Shown: positions 1 to 5,938 of the stretch, piece by piece
Numbering within the stretch: position 1 is the first letter of the stretch
Layout of the letters: each line of letters begins with the position of its first letter
Assembly (NCBI GenBank): GCA_031290855.1
Contig: JAISLM010000083.1
Span: 1 to 7,718, forward strand
DNA: 7,718 bases
Direction: 5' to 3'
Source of the DNA: Spirochaetaceae bacterium
Lineage (GTDB): Bacteria; Spirochaetota; Spirochaetia; Treponematales; Breznakiellaceae
Notes under the pieces: generated by a model
Databases searched by the model: none
Told to the model about the DNA's origin: nothing
Seen by the model: the letters and a program-made list of their open reading frames with translations, nothing else
Position numbers and translations under genes: made by a program

Positions 1-318
1 GGCGGTTAGAGTGGGTAGCAACTACAAAAAAATTGTAGTAGACGGGTTTGCGGGCAAACAAGGTTTGCTATGCAAACCACCACAGATGATAAATTTCCGC
101 AGCCGATCGAACCTCGTAGATAATGCATCGCTTACAAGATACCCCGCCTTATCCCTTACTTTTGGGGTTAAGAAGGCGGTAGAACGTAAGACAAAACAGC
201 TTGACGCTGTTTTGTGGCGGGGAGGTTCATTCGCAGTGGGGTCTGCTCCACGCCTTATCCCTCCTTATCAGGTTAGGCAGGAAGCAAAACGTCAGGCACA
301 ACCCACACGCGGACGCTC
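1..318. repeat. Hairpin-rich dispersed repeat, copy R1
   Basis: This stretch is closely related to 5939-6234 (R2), in the same orientation but with modules in another order. Module B (1-148) matches 6088-6234. A module-D-like block (about 149-190) is a diverged version of the D core at 252-297. Module D (229-297) matches 5939-6007, and module E (about 292-318) matches 6052-6073. Small hairpins lie inside: CTACAA/TTGTAG (22-27 with 33-38), GTTTGC/GCAAAC (46-51 with 54-59) and GTTTGC/GCAAAC (63-68 with 72-77). The copy starts at the window edge, so it may extend further left. An open frame crosses it, but I see no protein-family signal there and treat it as non-coding. The mosaic of palindromes suggests a non-autonomous mobile repeat; that is inference. 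Confidence 0.8.
191..215. other. Perfect 10-bp hairpin inside R1
   Basis: ACAAAACAGC (191-200), loop TTGAC, then GCTGTTTTGT (206-215) form a perfect 10-bp stem. It lies between the two D-like blocks of R1. The right arm with its flank (203-220) recurs at 6075-6092 in R2, but the left arm is not present there. No run of T follows, so it is more likely part of the repeat than a terminator. Confidence 0.75.
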
Positions 319-340
319 GTCCCCAAATCGCGCATAACCT

Positions 341-547
341 TCAATTATTCCAGGTAAAGCACGGATAACCCTGGAGCTTGAGGATTTCGGCATGCTCCAG
401 CCGTTCCTTGGCGTAGGGATCGAGGTTCCGTCCCCGGCGGTACTCGAAAAGCGCCTCTGAACCCAGATATAGGGCGCGGTCAAAATTGCGGACGGCCCGG
501 AAAAAGATACGGGGGTTGGAAGCGGCCCTGGCCGGTGCGCCCATGGA
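341..547 (-). pseudogene. Short minus-strand gene remnant, unrecognised
   Basis: Read on the minus strand, this frame gives about 67 residues ending at a TGA (341-343). The composition is protein-like, with the stretches RNFDRALYLGSEALFEYRRG and LDPYAKERLEHAEILK, and many codons end in G or C as in the real genes here. A stop codon (548-550) lies just upstream of the only ATG (542-544), and I see no convincing Shine-Dalgarno sequence. It therefore looks like the 3' remnant of a longer gene rather than an intact small gene. Its end lies about 20 bases from the right edge of R1, so repeat insertion or rearrangement may have cut it off from its surroundings. I do not recognise the family. It could also be chance open frame in GC-rich DNA. 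Confidence 0.3.
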
Positions 548-615
548 TTATTGCCCTGGGAAAAGAGTTTTTGGAAATAGCGCGCGGGCGGACGGGGAAT
601 CGCGCTTGAGATTCG

Positions 616-642
616 GCGGCTCAACGCGGAGCGTTGAGCCGC
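616..642. repeat. Perfect 12-bp inverted repeat
   Basis: GCGGCTCAACGC (616-627), loop GGA, then GCGTTGAGCCGC (631-642) form a perfect 12-bp stem. A smaller GCC/GGC stem (about 645-654) follows directly. No T-run follows on the + strand. Nothing around it looks like an active gene end, so it is more likely a repetitive extragenic palindrome than a terminator. Confidence 0.75.
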
Positions 643-727
643 TTGCCGTAAGGCGAAAGACAAGGGGGATGGCATGAAGACTCCCCCTACGGTGGAACAG
701 TTGCGCCTGAAGCCGGGCATGAGATGA

Positions 728-1099
728 GCAGAATTATTACAGAACAAGCCGGAGGCGGCAGCGGCCGAGGCCTCCAATTATCGCGGGTTTTGTACACCGG
801 GCGGACGTACCCGGAACTTTGATACATTGCGGAGACATCACGAAAAGGGGGAGCGGGTATCCGCGGTCGCTGTTTGCAGGGCGTGGGCGCTGAACCTGTG
901 CAAGTCCGGCGGAGCGCTGAAGGAACAGTACGAGTACATGACGAAGGTGAAGGGGAAGAGAAAAAAGAAGGCGATGGTGGCTATAGCCAGGAAGCTGGGG
1001 GAGCTGATGTACACGGTTCTGAAAAACGGGACGGACTACGGGACGAGGCATTTCAGACCGAAAGGCTTAAGGGAGGATGCCTGTATTATGGCGTGTTAG
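728..1099 (+). pseudogene. 3' remnant of an IS110-type transposase gene
   Basis: This open frame of about 123 codons ends at TAG (1097-1099). It is bounded upstream by an in-frame TGA (725-727); the same frame before that stop begins at ATG 674 after an AAGGGGG-like ribosome site. The C-terminal half resembles the end of IS110/IS116/IS902-family transposases (Transposase_20 region): an LR..., ALN...SGG..LKEQYEYM segment, a basic KVKGKRKKK stretch, then MVAIARKLGELMYTVLKNG. That last pattern matches the family's 'Gk..k.alvAvarKLl.iiya.lk' ending. The N-terminal DEDD RuvC-like catalytic domain is absent, so the product cannot be an active recombinase. Family assignment is from memory of the motif pattern and is moderate. 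No IS ends were identified. Confidence 0.55.
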
Positions 1100-1365
1100 C
1101 GACAGGGCCGGGTGTCGTCCGGGGAGTTACAGGCGAAAGCCGCTGATTTCCCTTGACGTAAATCATAGGAACAATGGAGAACGGGAAATTTCAATCTGTG
1201 CGGTTTTAGCGGCGCTTGCTTAAATTTGATAGCAAGGGTCCCGTAAATCACTTAACTTGACAAGTCAAAAAACCGATAAATGATTGGGATTATATTTTTT
1301 GAACCCCTGACACGCATACGTGAACGGGGCGCCCTTACGTCACGGACGGACTTTAGGGCGAGGGT
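1100..1365. other. Intergenic region with stem-loops upstream of flaA
   Basis: No gene is seen here. Hairpins present are CGACA/TGTCG (1100-1104 with 1113-1117), CTTGCT/AGCAAG (1215-1220 with 1231-1236), TTGAC/GTCAA (1257-1268), a two-step symmetrical hairpin (1304-1329) and CGCCCT/AGGGCG (1330-1335 with 1355-1360). The first part probably includes the non-coding end of the IS110-like remnant. The last two hairpins sit immediately upstream of the flaA promoter. Confidence 0.5.
1304..1329. promoter_or_regulatory. Symmetrical two-step hairpin upstream of flaA promoter
   Basis: CCCC-TGA-CACG-CATA-CGTG-AAC-GGGG reads as an outer 4-bp stem, a 3x3 internal loop, an inner 4-bp stem and a 4-base loop. 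A second stem, CGCCCT/AGGGCG, follows at 1330-1360. Both end just before the -35 box at 1366. They could be an operator or the end of upstream transcription. No T-run follows, so termination is not clearly supported. Confidence 0.35.
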
Positions 1366-1394
1366 TTGACAAAGGACTTGTAAACCAATATACT
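1366..1394 (+). promoter_or_regulatory. Sigma70-type promoter of the flaA operon
   Basis: TTGACA (1366-1371) is separated by exactly 17 bases from TATACT (1389-1394). This is a perfect -35 and a five-of-six -10 at optimal spacing. It lies 46 bases upstream of the first flaA start and would give a leader of about 40 nt. An AGGAGA ribosome site (1429-1434) lies 6 bases before the ATG. Housekeeping sigma70 use fits the view that spirochaete sheath proteins need not depend on a late flagellar sigma factor. Confidence 0.8.
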
Positions 1395-1440
1395 GATATA
1401 AACCTAGATTCACGATTAAGCATAGTATAGGAGAAACCGT

Positions 1441-2250
1441 ATGAAAACAGGCATTTCAAAGTTATTTTGCCTTGTTCTTTTTGTAAGTTTGGCGGCAGTT
1501 CCGGCCTTTAGTGACAGCAACACCGTCGCTCTTGAATCAATAATTCTTGATAATTTCGATGGTACGCCTTACACGGTGGACGGCGAGGAGTACAAATACA
1601 CATGGAAAGTTTCCGGCAGTAAGTTTTCCACAAAAACCGACACCCAAACGTTCCCAATCATCAGCCCCGTAGCCACTGCCCCTCAGTCTCTGTCAAGACA
1701 AAACCAAAATATAAAAAGTATCGGCATACAGGGGGCTTTTGACCGGCACGGGTACAACTGGGTAGACATCTACCCCACCCTGGCTGACGGCGACGGCCAG
1801 CCCGTGGAGATACCTTTGCAGGGGCGTATACGGGTCATAGACGTATGGGTCTGGGGTTCGAACTTAAACTACAGCATAGAAGCCTATATTCGTGATAACA
1901 GAGGTATAATACACTCGGTACCGCTTGGAAATCTGAAATACATCGGGTGGCGGAACCTGCGCGTCGATGTTCCATCGGGGATACCTATGGTTTCTAACGT
2001 GCTGCCCCGCCCGACCGATGCTACGACCTTTGTCAAATTCCGCTTATGGACAAGCCCGGTAGAGCGGTCCTATGTGGATGTTAAACGGGATATTAACGGC
2101 AAGGTAACCGAAATAGTTCCATTCTATGTTTACATCTCCCAGCTTAAAGTGCTGGCCGATATTTACGAGAGTGTTTACGATGGCGACGAGCTTGCGTATC
2201 CTAAAAATACGGAAAAACTCTGGGCAGATGCCGGAGCCGGCGCCAACTAA
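1441..2250 (+). CDS. flaA: FlaA-family flagellar filament sheath protein (first of pair)
   Basis: 269 residues. FlaA proteins are secreted to the spirochaete periplasm, where they sheath the FlaB filament core. The N-terminus is a signal peptide: a Lys near the start, a hydrophobic stretch at residues 8-20, and a likely signal peptidase I site AFS|D after residue 24. The FlaA signature is seen at residues 133-173: IDVWVWGSNLNY, then IRDNRG, VPLGNL and GWRNL. The second gene repeats this pattern, which supports homology. The length fits the shorter FlaA2/FlaA3-like proteins better than the roughly 350-residue FlaA1. The start is fixed by the signal peptide and the AGGAGA site at 1429-1434. The second flaA starts 18 bases after the stop. 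Which FlaA subtype this is remains uncertain. Confidence 0.88.
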   Translation: MKTGISKLFCLVLFVSLAAVPAFSDSNTVALESIILDNFDGTPYTVDGEEYKYTWKVSGSKFSTKTDTQTFPIISPVATAPQSLSRQNQNIKSIGIQGAFDRHGYNWVDIYPTLADGDGQPVEIPLQGRIRVIDVWVWGSNLNYSIEAYIRDNRGIIHSVPLGNLKYIGWRNLRVDVPSGIPMVSNVLPRPTDATTFVKFRLWTSPVERSYVDVKRDINGKVTEIVPFYVYISQLKVLADIYESVYDGDELAYPKNTEKLWADAGAGAN

Positions 2251-2268
2251 AAGGGAGGTTTTACGGAT

Positions 2269-2997
2269 ATGAAACGTGTATTAAGTGGTTTGATGGTTAT
2301 TATTTGTGCCGGCGCATTGTTTGCGCAGCAGCAGCCCGCCGATGTAGGCACCCCGCAGCCTACCGACATTAACGATAGTGTGCCGCAGACCGAGCTTTCG
2401 GAAGTTTCGGTAGACAAGTTTGAAATGGAAGGGTTTTGGCGTTCAAGTATATCGTCCGACAGCGGTTTTACAGTCAGCCGGCTGTTTGACGGCGCTCCAA
2501 AAGACAAAACGCCGATCGAAGGCGAGGCCGGGCTCGATATACCGGATACAAAGGTTTTGGGCGTAAAGGTTGATTTTCTGCGGCGCGGCTATACGAGTCT
2601 GTATATCACGGCGGCTCGTCCGATACCGGTTGAGGGCATAGTCAAGACTGTATCGCTGTGGGTAGCCGGACGTAACTATAATCACAGGCTCGTACTGCTG
2701 ATACAGGATTTTTACGGACGTGGTTTTGAAATTCCTATGGGCCGTTTGAACTTTCAGGGCTGGAAGAATCTGACGGCAGTCATACCTCCCCAGCAGGAAT
2801 TGGGGATGAACGGAATCGTTCAAAAAAACTATCATTACGGTAATGTTTCAGGCCTAAAAATAGTAGGCGTCAGGATAGACTGCGATCTTGCGGATACCTA
2901 CGGCGCATACTTTGTTTACCTTGATGATCTGCGCGCGGTTACCGATCTGTTTTCCGAAAACCTGCGTGACGCTGACGATCCTATAGACGACTGGTAG
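2269..2997 (+). CDS. flaA: FlaA-family flagellar filament sheath protein (second of pair)
   Basis: 242 residues. This is a paralogue of the preceding gene and presumably another sheath protein of the periplasmic flagella. It has a clear signal peptide with cleavage ALFA|QQQ after residue 19, a common treponeme pattern. A Gln/Pro/Thr-rich linker (about 20-45) follows. The FlaA core shows VSLWVAGRNYNHR (128-140), IQDFYGRGFEIPMGRL (145-160) and GWKNL (164-168), aligning with the first protein's WVWGSNLNY...IRDNRG...VPLGNL...GWRNL. The C-terminus is acidic (LRDADDPIDDW). A strong AAGGGAGG ribosome site (2251-2258) lies 10 bases before the ATG. The 18-base gap implies co-transcription with the first gene. 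The arrangement resembles the tandem TP0664/TP0663 (FlaA2/FlaA3) pair known from Treponema pallidum. Confidence 0.88.
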   Translation: MKRVLSGLMVIICAGALFAQQQPADVGTPQPTDINDSVPQTELSEVSVDKFEMEGFWRSSISSDSGFTVSRLFDGAPKDKTPIEGEAGLDIPDTKVLGVKVDFLRRGYTSLYITAARPIPVEGIVKTVSLWVAGRNYNHRLVLLIQDFYGRGFEIPMGRLNFQGWKNLTAVIPPQQELGMNGIVQKNYHYGNVSGLKIVGVRIDCDLADTYGAYFVYLDDLRAVTDLFSENLRDADDPIDDW

Positions 2998-3010
2998 ACT
3001 TAACGCCGGG

Positions 3011-3766
3011 ATGGCATACTTAACCGGTTTTCATGCGATTGAGGAGCGGATCAAGGCTTCTGCGGCAAACTGTGTACTGCTTGCCGCAAAGCCCGGCCCC
3101 AGAGCGCGTGAAATATTGGCCCTTGCCGTGGCGCGGGGTGTGCGTGTCCTGCGTAGCGGTACTGCCGAACTTGACCGTATTTCGCCCGGTCATCGCGGGC
3201 TTGCGCTGGAAGCCGATGATGGCGGATCGTCCGCTTTGCTCACGCTTGAATCTTTTTTGGAAACCGTTGACGATAAAAAAAACGTCCTTGTTGTAATGCT
3301 TGACGAAATAACCGATCCGCATAACTTTGGCGCTATCCTGCGTTCATGCGATCAGTTTAACGCCGATATTGTAATCACCCGTAATAAACGTAACGCCGGA
3401 CACGCCGCTGTTATCGCAAAGACTTCCGCGGGGGCGTCCGCATGGGTACCGGTCACCGAAGTGGCGAACCTGCCGCGCGCCATAGAACAGTTAAAAGAGG
3501 CCGGGTTCTGGGTCTATGGCGCGGATATGGGTGGCGGTCTTATCTACAAAACCAGCCTGCCGGGCCGCCTATGCGTTATTTTTGGCGGGGAAGGCGCCGG
3601 TTTAAGCCGTCTCCTCCGTGAAAAATGCGACGCGCTCATCGCCGTGCCGTCTCTTGGACGCATCGACAGCCTGAACGTTTCTGTAGCGGCAGGCATCATA
3701 CTGTACGAAATTATACGCCAGCGCGGACAACCATTAACGCCTGCTTCCTCAAAGCAGCGCCCCTGA
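3011..3766 (+). CDS. rlmB: RlmB/TrmH-family 23S rRNA 2'-O-ribose methyltransferase
   Basis: 251 residues, the usual length for the SpoU/TrmH family. RlmB uses S-adenosylmethionine to methylate the 2'-OH of a conserved guanosine (G2251 in E. coli) in 23S rRNA. The N-terminus, TGFHAIEERI (5-14), is the small RNA-binding domain typical of RlmB/TrmH-group-3 proteins; this supports the ATG chosen. The C-terminal SPOUT (trefoil-knot) domain has all three motifs: 1, LDEITDPHNFGAILRSCD (97-114) with Asn105 and Arg111; 2, IFGGEGAGLSR (190-200) with Glu194; 3, SLNVSVAAGIILYE (220-233) with Asn222. The enzyme therefore looks active. It begins 13 bases after the second flaA with no clear ribosome site, so it may depend on translational coupling. 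Its exact target base, and rlmB rather than another TrmH-family name, is inference. Confidence 0.88.
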   Translation: MAYLTGFHAIEERIKASAANCVLLAAKPGPRAREILALAVARGVRVLRSGTAELDRISPGHRGLALEADDGGSSALLTLESFLETVDDKKNVLVVMLDEITDPHNFGAILRSCDQFNADIVITRNKRNAGHAAVIAKTSAGASAWVPVTEVANLPRAIEQLKEAGFWVYGADMGGGLIYKTSLPGRLCVIFGGEGAGLSRLLREKCDALIAVPSLGRIDSLNVSVAAGIILYEIIRQRGQPLTPASSKQRP

Positions 3767-3788
3767 TGCCGCCCCACGGCAACTTTTC
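3767..3788 (+). terminator. Possible weak terminator after rlmB
   Basis: TGCCG (3767-3771), loop CCCCA, CGGCA (3777-3781), followed by ACTTTTCCCTTT. The stem has only 5 bp and the T-run is interrupted. It begins immediately after the rlmB stop and before the next promoter, so its position fits, but its strength is doubtful. Confidence 0.4.
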
Positions 3789-3824
3789 CCTTTACGCTTC
3801 CTCAATTTGAGACGCCGCGCCAAG

Positions 3825-3852
3825 TTGACAAAGGACGGTTTGTTATGATAAC
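3825..3852 (+). promoter_or_regulatory. Likely promoter of atpDC
   Basis: A perfect -35 TTGACA (3825-3830) lies 16 bases before GATAAC (3847-3852), a four-of-six -10. TATGAT (3844-3849) is closer to consensus, but its 13-base spacing is too short. The -35 and the following bases, TTGACAAAGGAC (3825-3836), are identical to 1366-1377 at the flaA promoter. The separate promoter supports an independent transcription unit for atpDC. Confidence 0.55.
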
Positions 3853-3890
3853 CTTTACACGCATCTTAAAGCCTTATTAGGGGTATTTAA

Positions 3891-5303
3891 TTGGGAAATG
3901 TCGGAATAATAACTCAAGTAGTCGGGCCGGTCATAGACGTGCGGTTTGAAGAGGGACAGGCCCCGGCGATCCTTAATGCGCTGGAGCTTAAGGTGGAGGC
4001 CGAAAAAGGACTTGAGGGACAGAGTGATCGCACGGTGGTGATGGAAGTCATGCAGCATATAGGGGATAACCGTGTGCGCTGCGTGGCGATGTCCGCTACG
4101 GAAGGGCTTTCGCGCGGGCTTGCGGCCCTCGATACGGGCAGCCCTATAAAGGTGCCGGTCGGCGAAGAGGTTTTGGGGCGTATGTTCAGCGTGACGGGCG
4201 AGCCGATAGACGACCGCGGCGCTTTTTCCTGCCAAAAATACGAGTCGATACACCGCGCCTCGCCGCCTTTTGCCGATCAAAAGCCGGCTACCGAGGTCTT
4301 CGAGACCGGCATTAAGGTTATAGACCTGATAGCGCCCTACGCGAAGGGCGGCAAGATCGGTCTTTTCGGAGGGGCAGGCGTCGGAAAAACAGTGATCATC
4401 ATGGAACTGATACGGAACATCGCCACGGAGCATTCCGGCTATTCCGTATTTTCCGGCGTCGGGGAGCGCAGCCGCGAGGGGAACGACCTTTGGAACGAGA
4501 TGAACGAGTCCGGCGTGATCAAGAAGACGGCGCTTGTTTTCGGCCAGATGAACGAGCCGCCCGGCGCCCGTATGCGGGTCGCGCTTTCCGGCCTGACCAT
4601 GGCGGAACATTTTCGCGATGAGTCGGGCCAGGATGTGCTTCTGTTTATCGACAACATATTCCGCTTCATACAGGCGGGCGCGGAGGTTTCCGCCCTGCTG
4701 GGGCGCATTCCGAGCGCCGTCGGCTACCAGCCGACGCTCGCCAACGAGATGGGCGCGTTGCAGGAACGTATCGCGAGTACGTCCCGCGGATCGATCACCA
4801 GCGTACAGGCCGTCTATGTCCCCGCCGATGACTTTACCGACCCCGCGCCGGCCACGACCTTTGCCCACCTTGACGCGACGACGGTTCTAGACCGTAAGAT
4901 CGTCGACCTTGGGATATATCCAGCCGTCGATCCGCTGTCCTCAACCTCGCGGATCCTCGACCCGGCGTTTGTCGGTAACGATCACTACGAAACCGCGCGG
5001 CGGGCCCAGCAGCTTCTTCAGCGTTACAAGGAATTGCAGGATATAATCGCGATACTCGGCATGGACGAGCTTTCAGCCGAGGACAAACTGTTGGTGTCCC
5101 GTGCCCGCAAGGTGCAGCGTTTCTTTAGCCAGCCCTTCTTTGTGGCCGAAAAATTCAGCGGAATCGAAGGCAGGTACGTGCCCGTGAAGGAAACGGTGCG
5201 GGGCTTCAAGATGATACTGGACGGCGAGTTGGACAATGTTCACGAGCAGGACTTCTTCATGGCCGGCGGCATTGACGATGTCGTGGGCAGACATAAGGAC
5301 TAG
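3891..5303 (+). CDS. atpD: F-type ATP synthase catalytic subunit beta
   Basis: 470 residues, full length. Beta carries the catalytic nucleotide sites of the cytoplasmic F1 head. Seen: N-terminal beta-barrel start GIITQVVGPVIDV (5-17), Walker A GGAGVGKT (160-167), GERSREGNDL (191-200) with catalytic Glu192, Walker B LLFIDN (250-255) with Asp254, ATP synthase signature PAVDPLSSTS (344-353), and DELSAED (392-398), close to the usual DELSEED lever. PSAVGYQPTLANEMGALQERI matches ordinary bacterial F-type beta, not the diverged N-ATPase beta (PSRLGYQPT-type). The start is TTG with an AGGGG ribosome site (3879-3883) 7 bases upstream; MGNVGIITQVVGPVI aligns with known N-termini, so no upstream start is needed. 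Normally atpG precedes atpD; here rlmB and a new promoter do. Isolated atpDC is the oddity. Confidence 0.97.
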   Translation: MGNVGIITQVVGPVIDVRFEEGQAPAILNALELKVEAEKGLEGQSDRTVVMEVMQHIGDNRVRCVAMSATEGLSRGLAALDTGSPIKVPVGEEVLGRMFSVTGEPIDDRGAFSCQKYESIHRASPPFADQKPATEVFETGIKVIDLIAPYAKGGKIGLFGGAGVGKTVIIMELIRNIATEHSGYSVFSGVGERSREGNDLWNEMNESGVIKKTALVFGQMNEPPGARMRVALSGLTMAEHFRDESGQDVLLFIDNIFRFIQAGAEVSALLGRIPSAVGYQPTLANEMGALQERIASTSRGSITSVQAVYVPADDFTDPAPATTFAHLDATTVLDRKIVDLGIYPAVDPLSSTSRILDPAFVGNDHYETARRAQQLLQRYKELQDIIAILGMDELSAEDKLLVSRARKVQRFFSQPFFVAEKFSGIEGRYVPVKETVRGFKMILDGELDNVHEQDFFMAGGIDDVVGRHKD

Positions 5304-5732
5304 ATGGCCGCTACCTTTATCCTCGAAATATACACGCCCTACCGGCTTTTTTTTTCCGAAACGGTTGAAATGGTGATACTGACCATTACGGACGGCGAGA
5401 TAGGGATCGAGGCCGGCCGCGCCCGCTTTACCGCGCCGGTAAAGTGCTGCGTCGCAAAGATCAAGGACAAAACAGGCGTCTGGAAACCGCTCTTCATCGG
5501 GGACGGCATAATCGAAGTTAAACGGCACAGGTCCGTCATTTTGGTCGGCTCGGCGGAATGGCCGGAAGAAATAGACTATCAACGTGTCTTGCAATCAAAG
5601 AAGGACGCCGAAGAAATTCTGAAAACCGAGTCGTTCCACTTCGAGATCGCCGCCGCCAAACAAAAGCTAAAACGTGCCGGTACGCGACTCCGTGCACTGG
5701 ACGCCGCCGGCCTCTCACCCGCCTCGCAATGA
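5304..5732 (+). CDS. atpC: F-type ATP synthase subunit epsilon
   Basis: 142 residues, normal family length. Epsilon sits on the central stalk with gamma, couples F1 to the membrane ring, and inhibits ATP hydrolysis through its C-terminal helices. The N-terminal beta-sandwich is recognisable: FILEIYTPYRLFFSETVEMV (5-24), TITDGEIGI (27-35), then FIGDGIIEV (63-71). The C-terminal part (about 87-134) is rich in Ala, Lys and Glu and predicts as the helical hairpin. The stretch GIEAGRARFTAPV replaces the more usual GILPGHAP...L, so the top loop is diverged. The ATG directly abuts the atpD stop (TAG-ATG) with an AAGGA site (5295-5299) inside atpD, implying tight translational coupling. No atp gene follows; the next sequences are palindromes and a gene remnant on the other strand. 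Confidence 0.9.
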   Translation: MAATFILEIYTPYRLFFSETVEMVILTITDGEIGIEAGRARFTAPVKCCVAKIKDKTGVWKPLFIGDGIIEVKRHRSVILVGSAEWPEEIDYQRVLQSKKDAEEILKTESFHFEIAAAKQKLKRAGTRLRALDAAGLSPASQ

Positions 5733-5747
5733 AACATTCCGCCGCCT

Positions 5748-5790
5748 CGGAAGCGCGCTTCCGTGATACGCGGCGCGTTTGACGCGTTCT
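5748..5790. terminator. Palindromes after atpC, possible bidirectional terminator
   Basis: CGGAAGCGCGCTTCCG (5748-5763) is a perfect 16-base palindrome. It is followed by CGCGT-TTG-ACGCG with an extra GC flank (5773-5787) and then TTCT. They begin 15 bases after the atpC stop and end at the stop of the convergent minus-strand remnant. That position suits termination from both sides. No long T-run is present, so the assignment is tentative. Confidence 0.4.
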
Positions 5791-5938
5791 AGCGCCCGTA
5801 CTCTTCCCAGGACTTTAGCTCAAGGCCGTGTTCCTTTTACCAGTCAAGCGTGAACCGAAGGTTCGGCGGGGTGGTATTAAACCAGACTGTGTGAATAATC
5901 CGTTTGGCGTCCTGCGGCAGATGTGATTTTTTGTATTT
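5789..5938 (-). pseudogene. 3' remnant of an unrecognised gene, interrupted by stop and repeat
   Basis: The minus strand from about 5938 downward reads as protein-like sequence (SHLPQDAKRIIHTVWFNTTP, then PPNLRFTLDW), an in-frame TAA (5837-5839), then KEHGLELKSWEEYGR and a final TAG (5789-5791). Both halves share one frame and look like one C-terminus, so the TAA is probably a point mutation of a sense codon; Tyr would read naturally in W-x-KEHG. The upstream side is cut exactly where repeat R2 begins (5939), and beyond that the frame runs into repeat sequence. It is therefore a decayed gene end next to a repeat insertion or rearrangement. I do not recognise the family. It converges on atpC. 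Confidence 0.5.

Noticed and set aside
11..337. 108-residue open frame on the + strand across R1
   Set aside because: It runs through hairpin repeat modules. The equivalent module in R2 does not preserve it, and there is no ribosome site or family signal.
292..777. 161-residue open frame on the minus strand
   Set aside because: It spans a repeat edge, a perfect hairpin and another remnant in a different frame. Its composition (Pro/Ser/Arg-rich) is typical of a GC-rich shadow frame.
3855..4868. 337-residue open frame opposite atpD
   Set aside because: This is a shadow of atpD caused by its codon bias. The sense strand is certain AtpD and the antisense translation shows no domain.
3891..5732. 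Truncated Na+-translocating N-ATPase operon (which begins atpD-atpC)
   Set aside because: The gene order fits, but AtpD has the ordinary F-type sequence (PSAVGYQPTLANEMGALQERI region) rather than the diverged N-ATPase beta pattern, and no atpQ or atpR follows.
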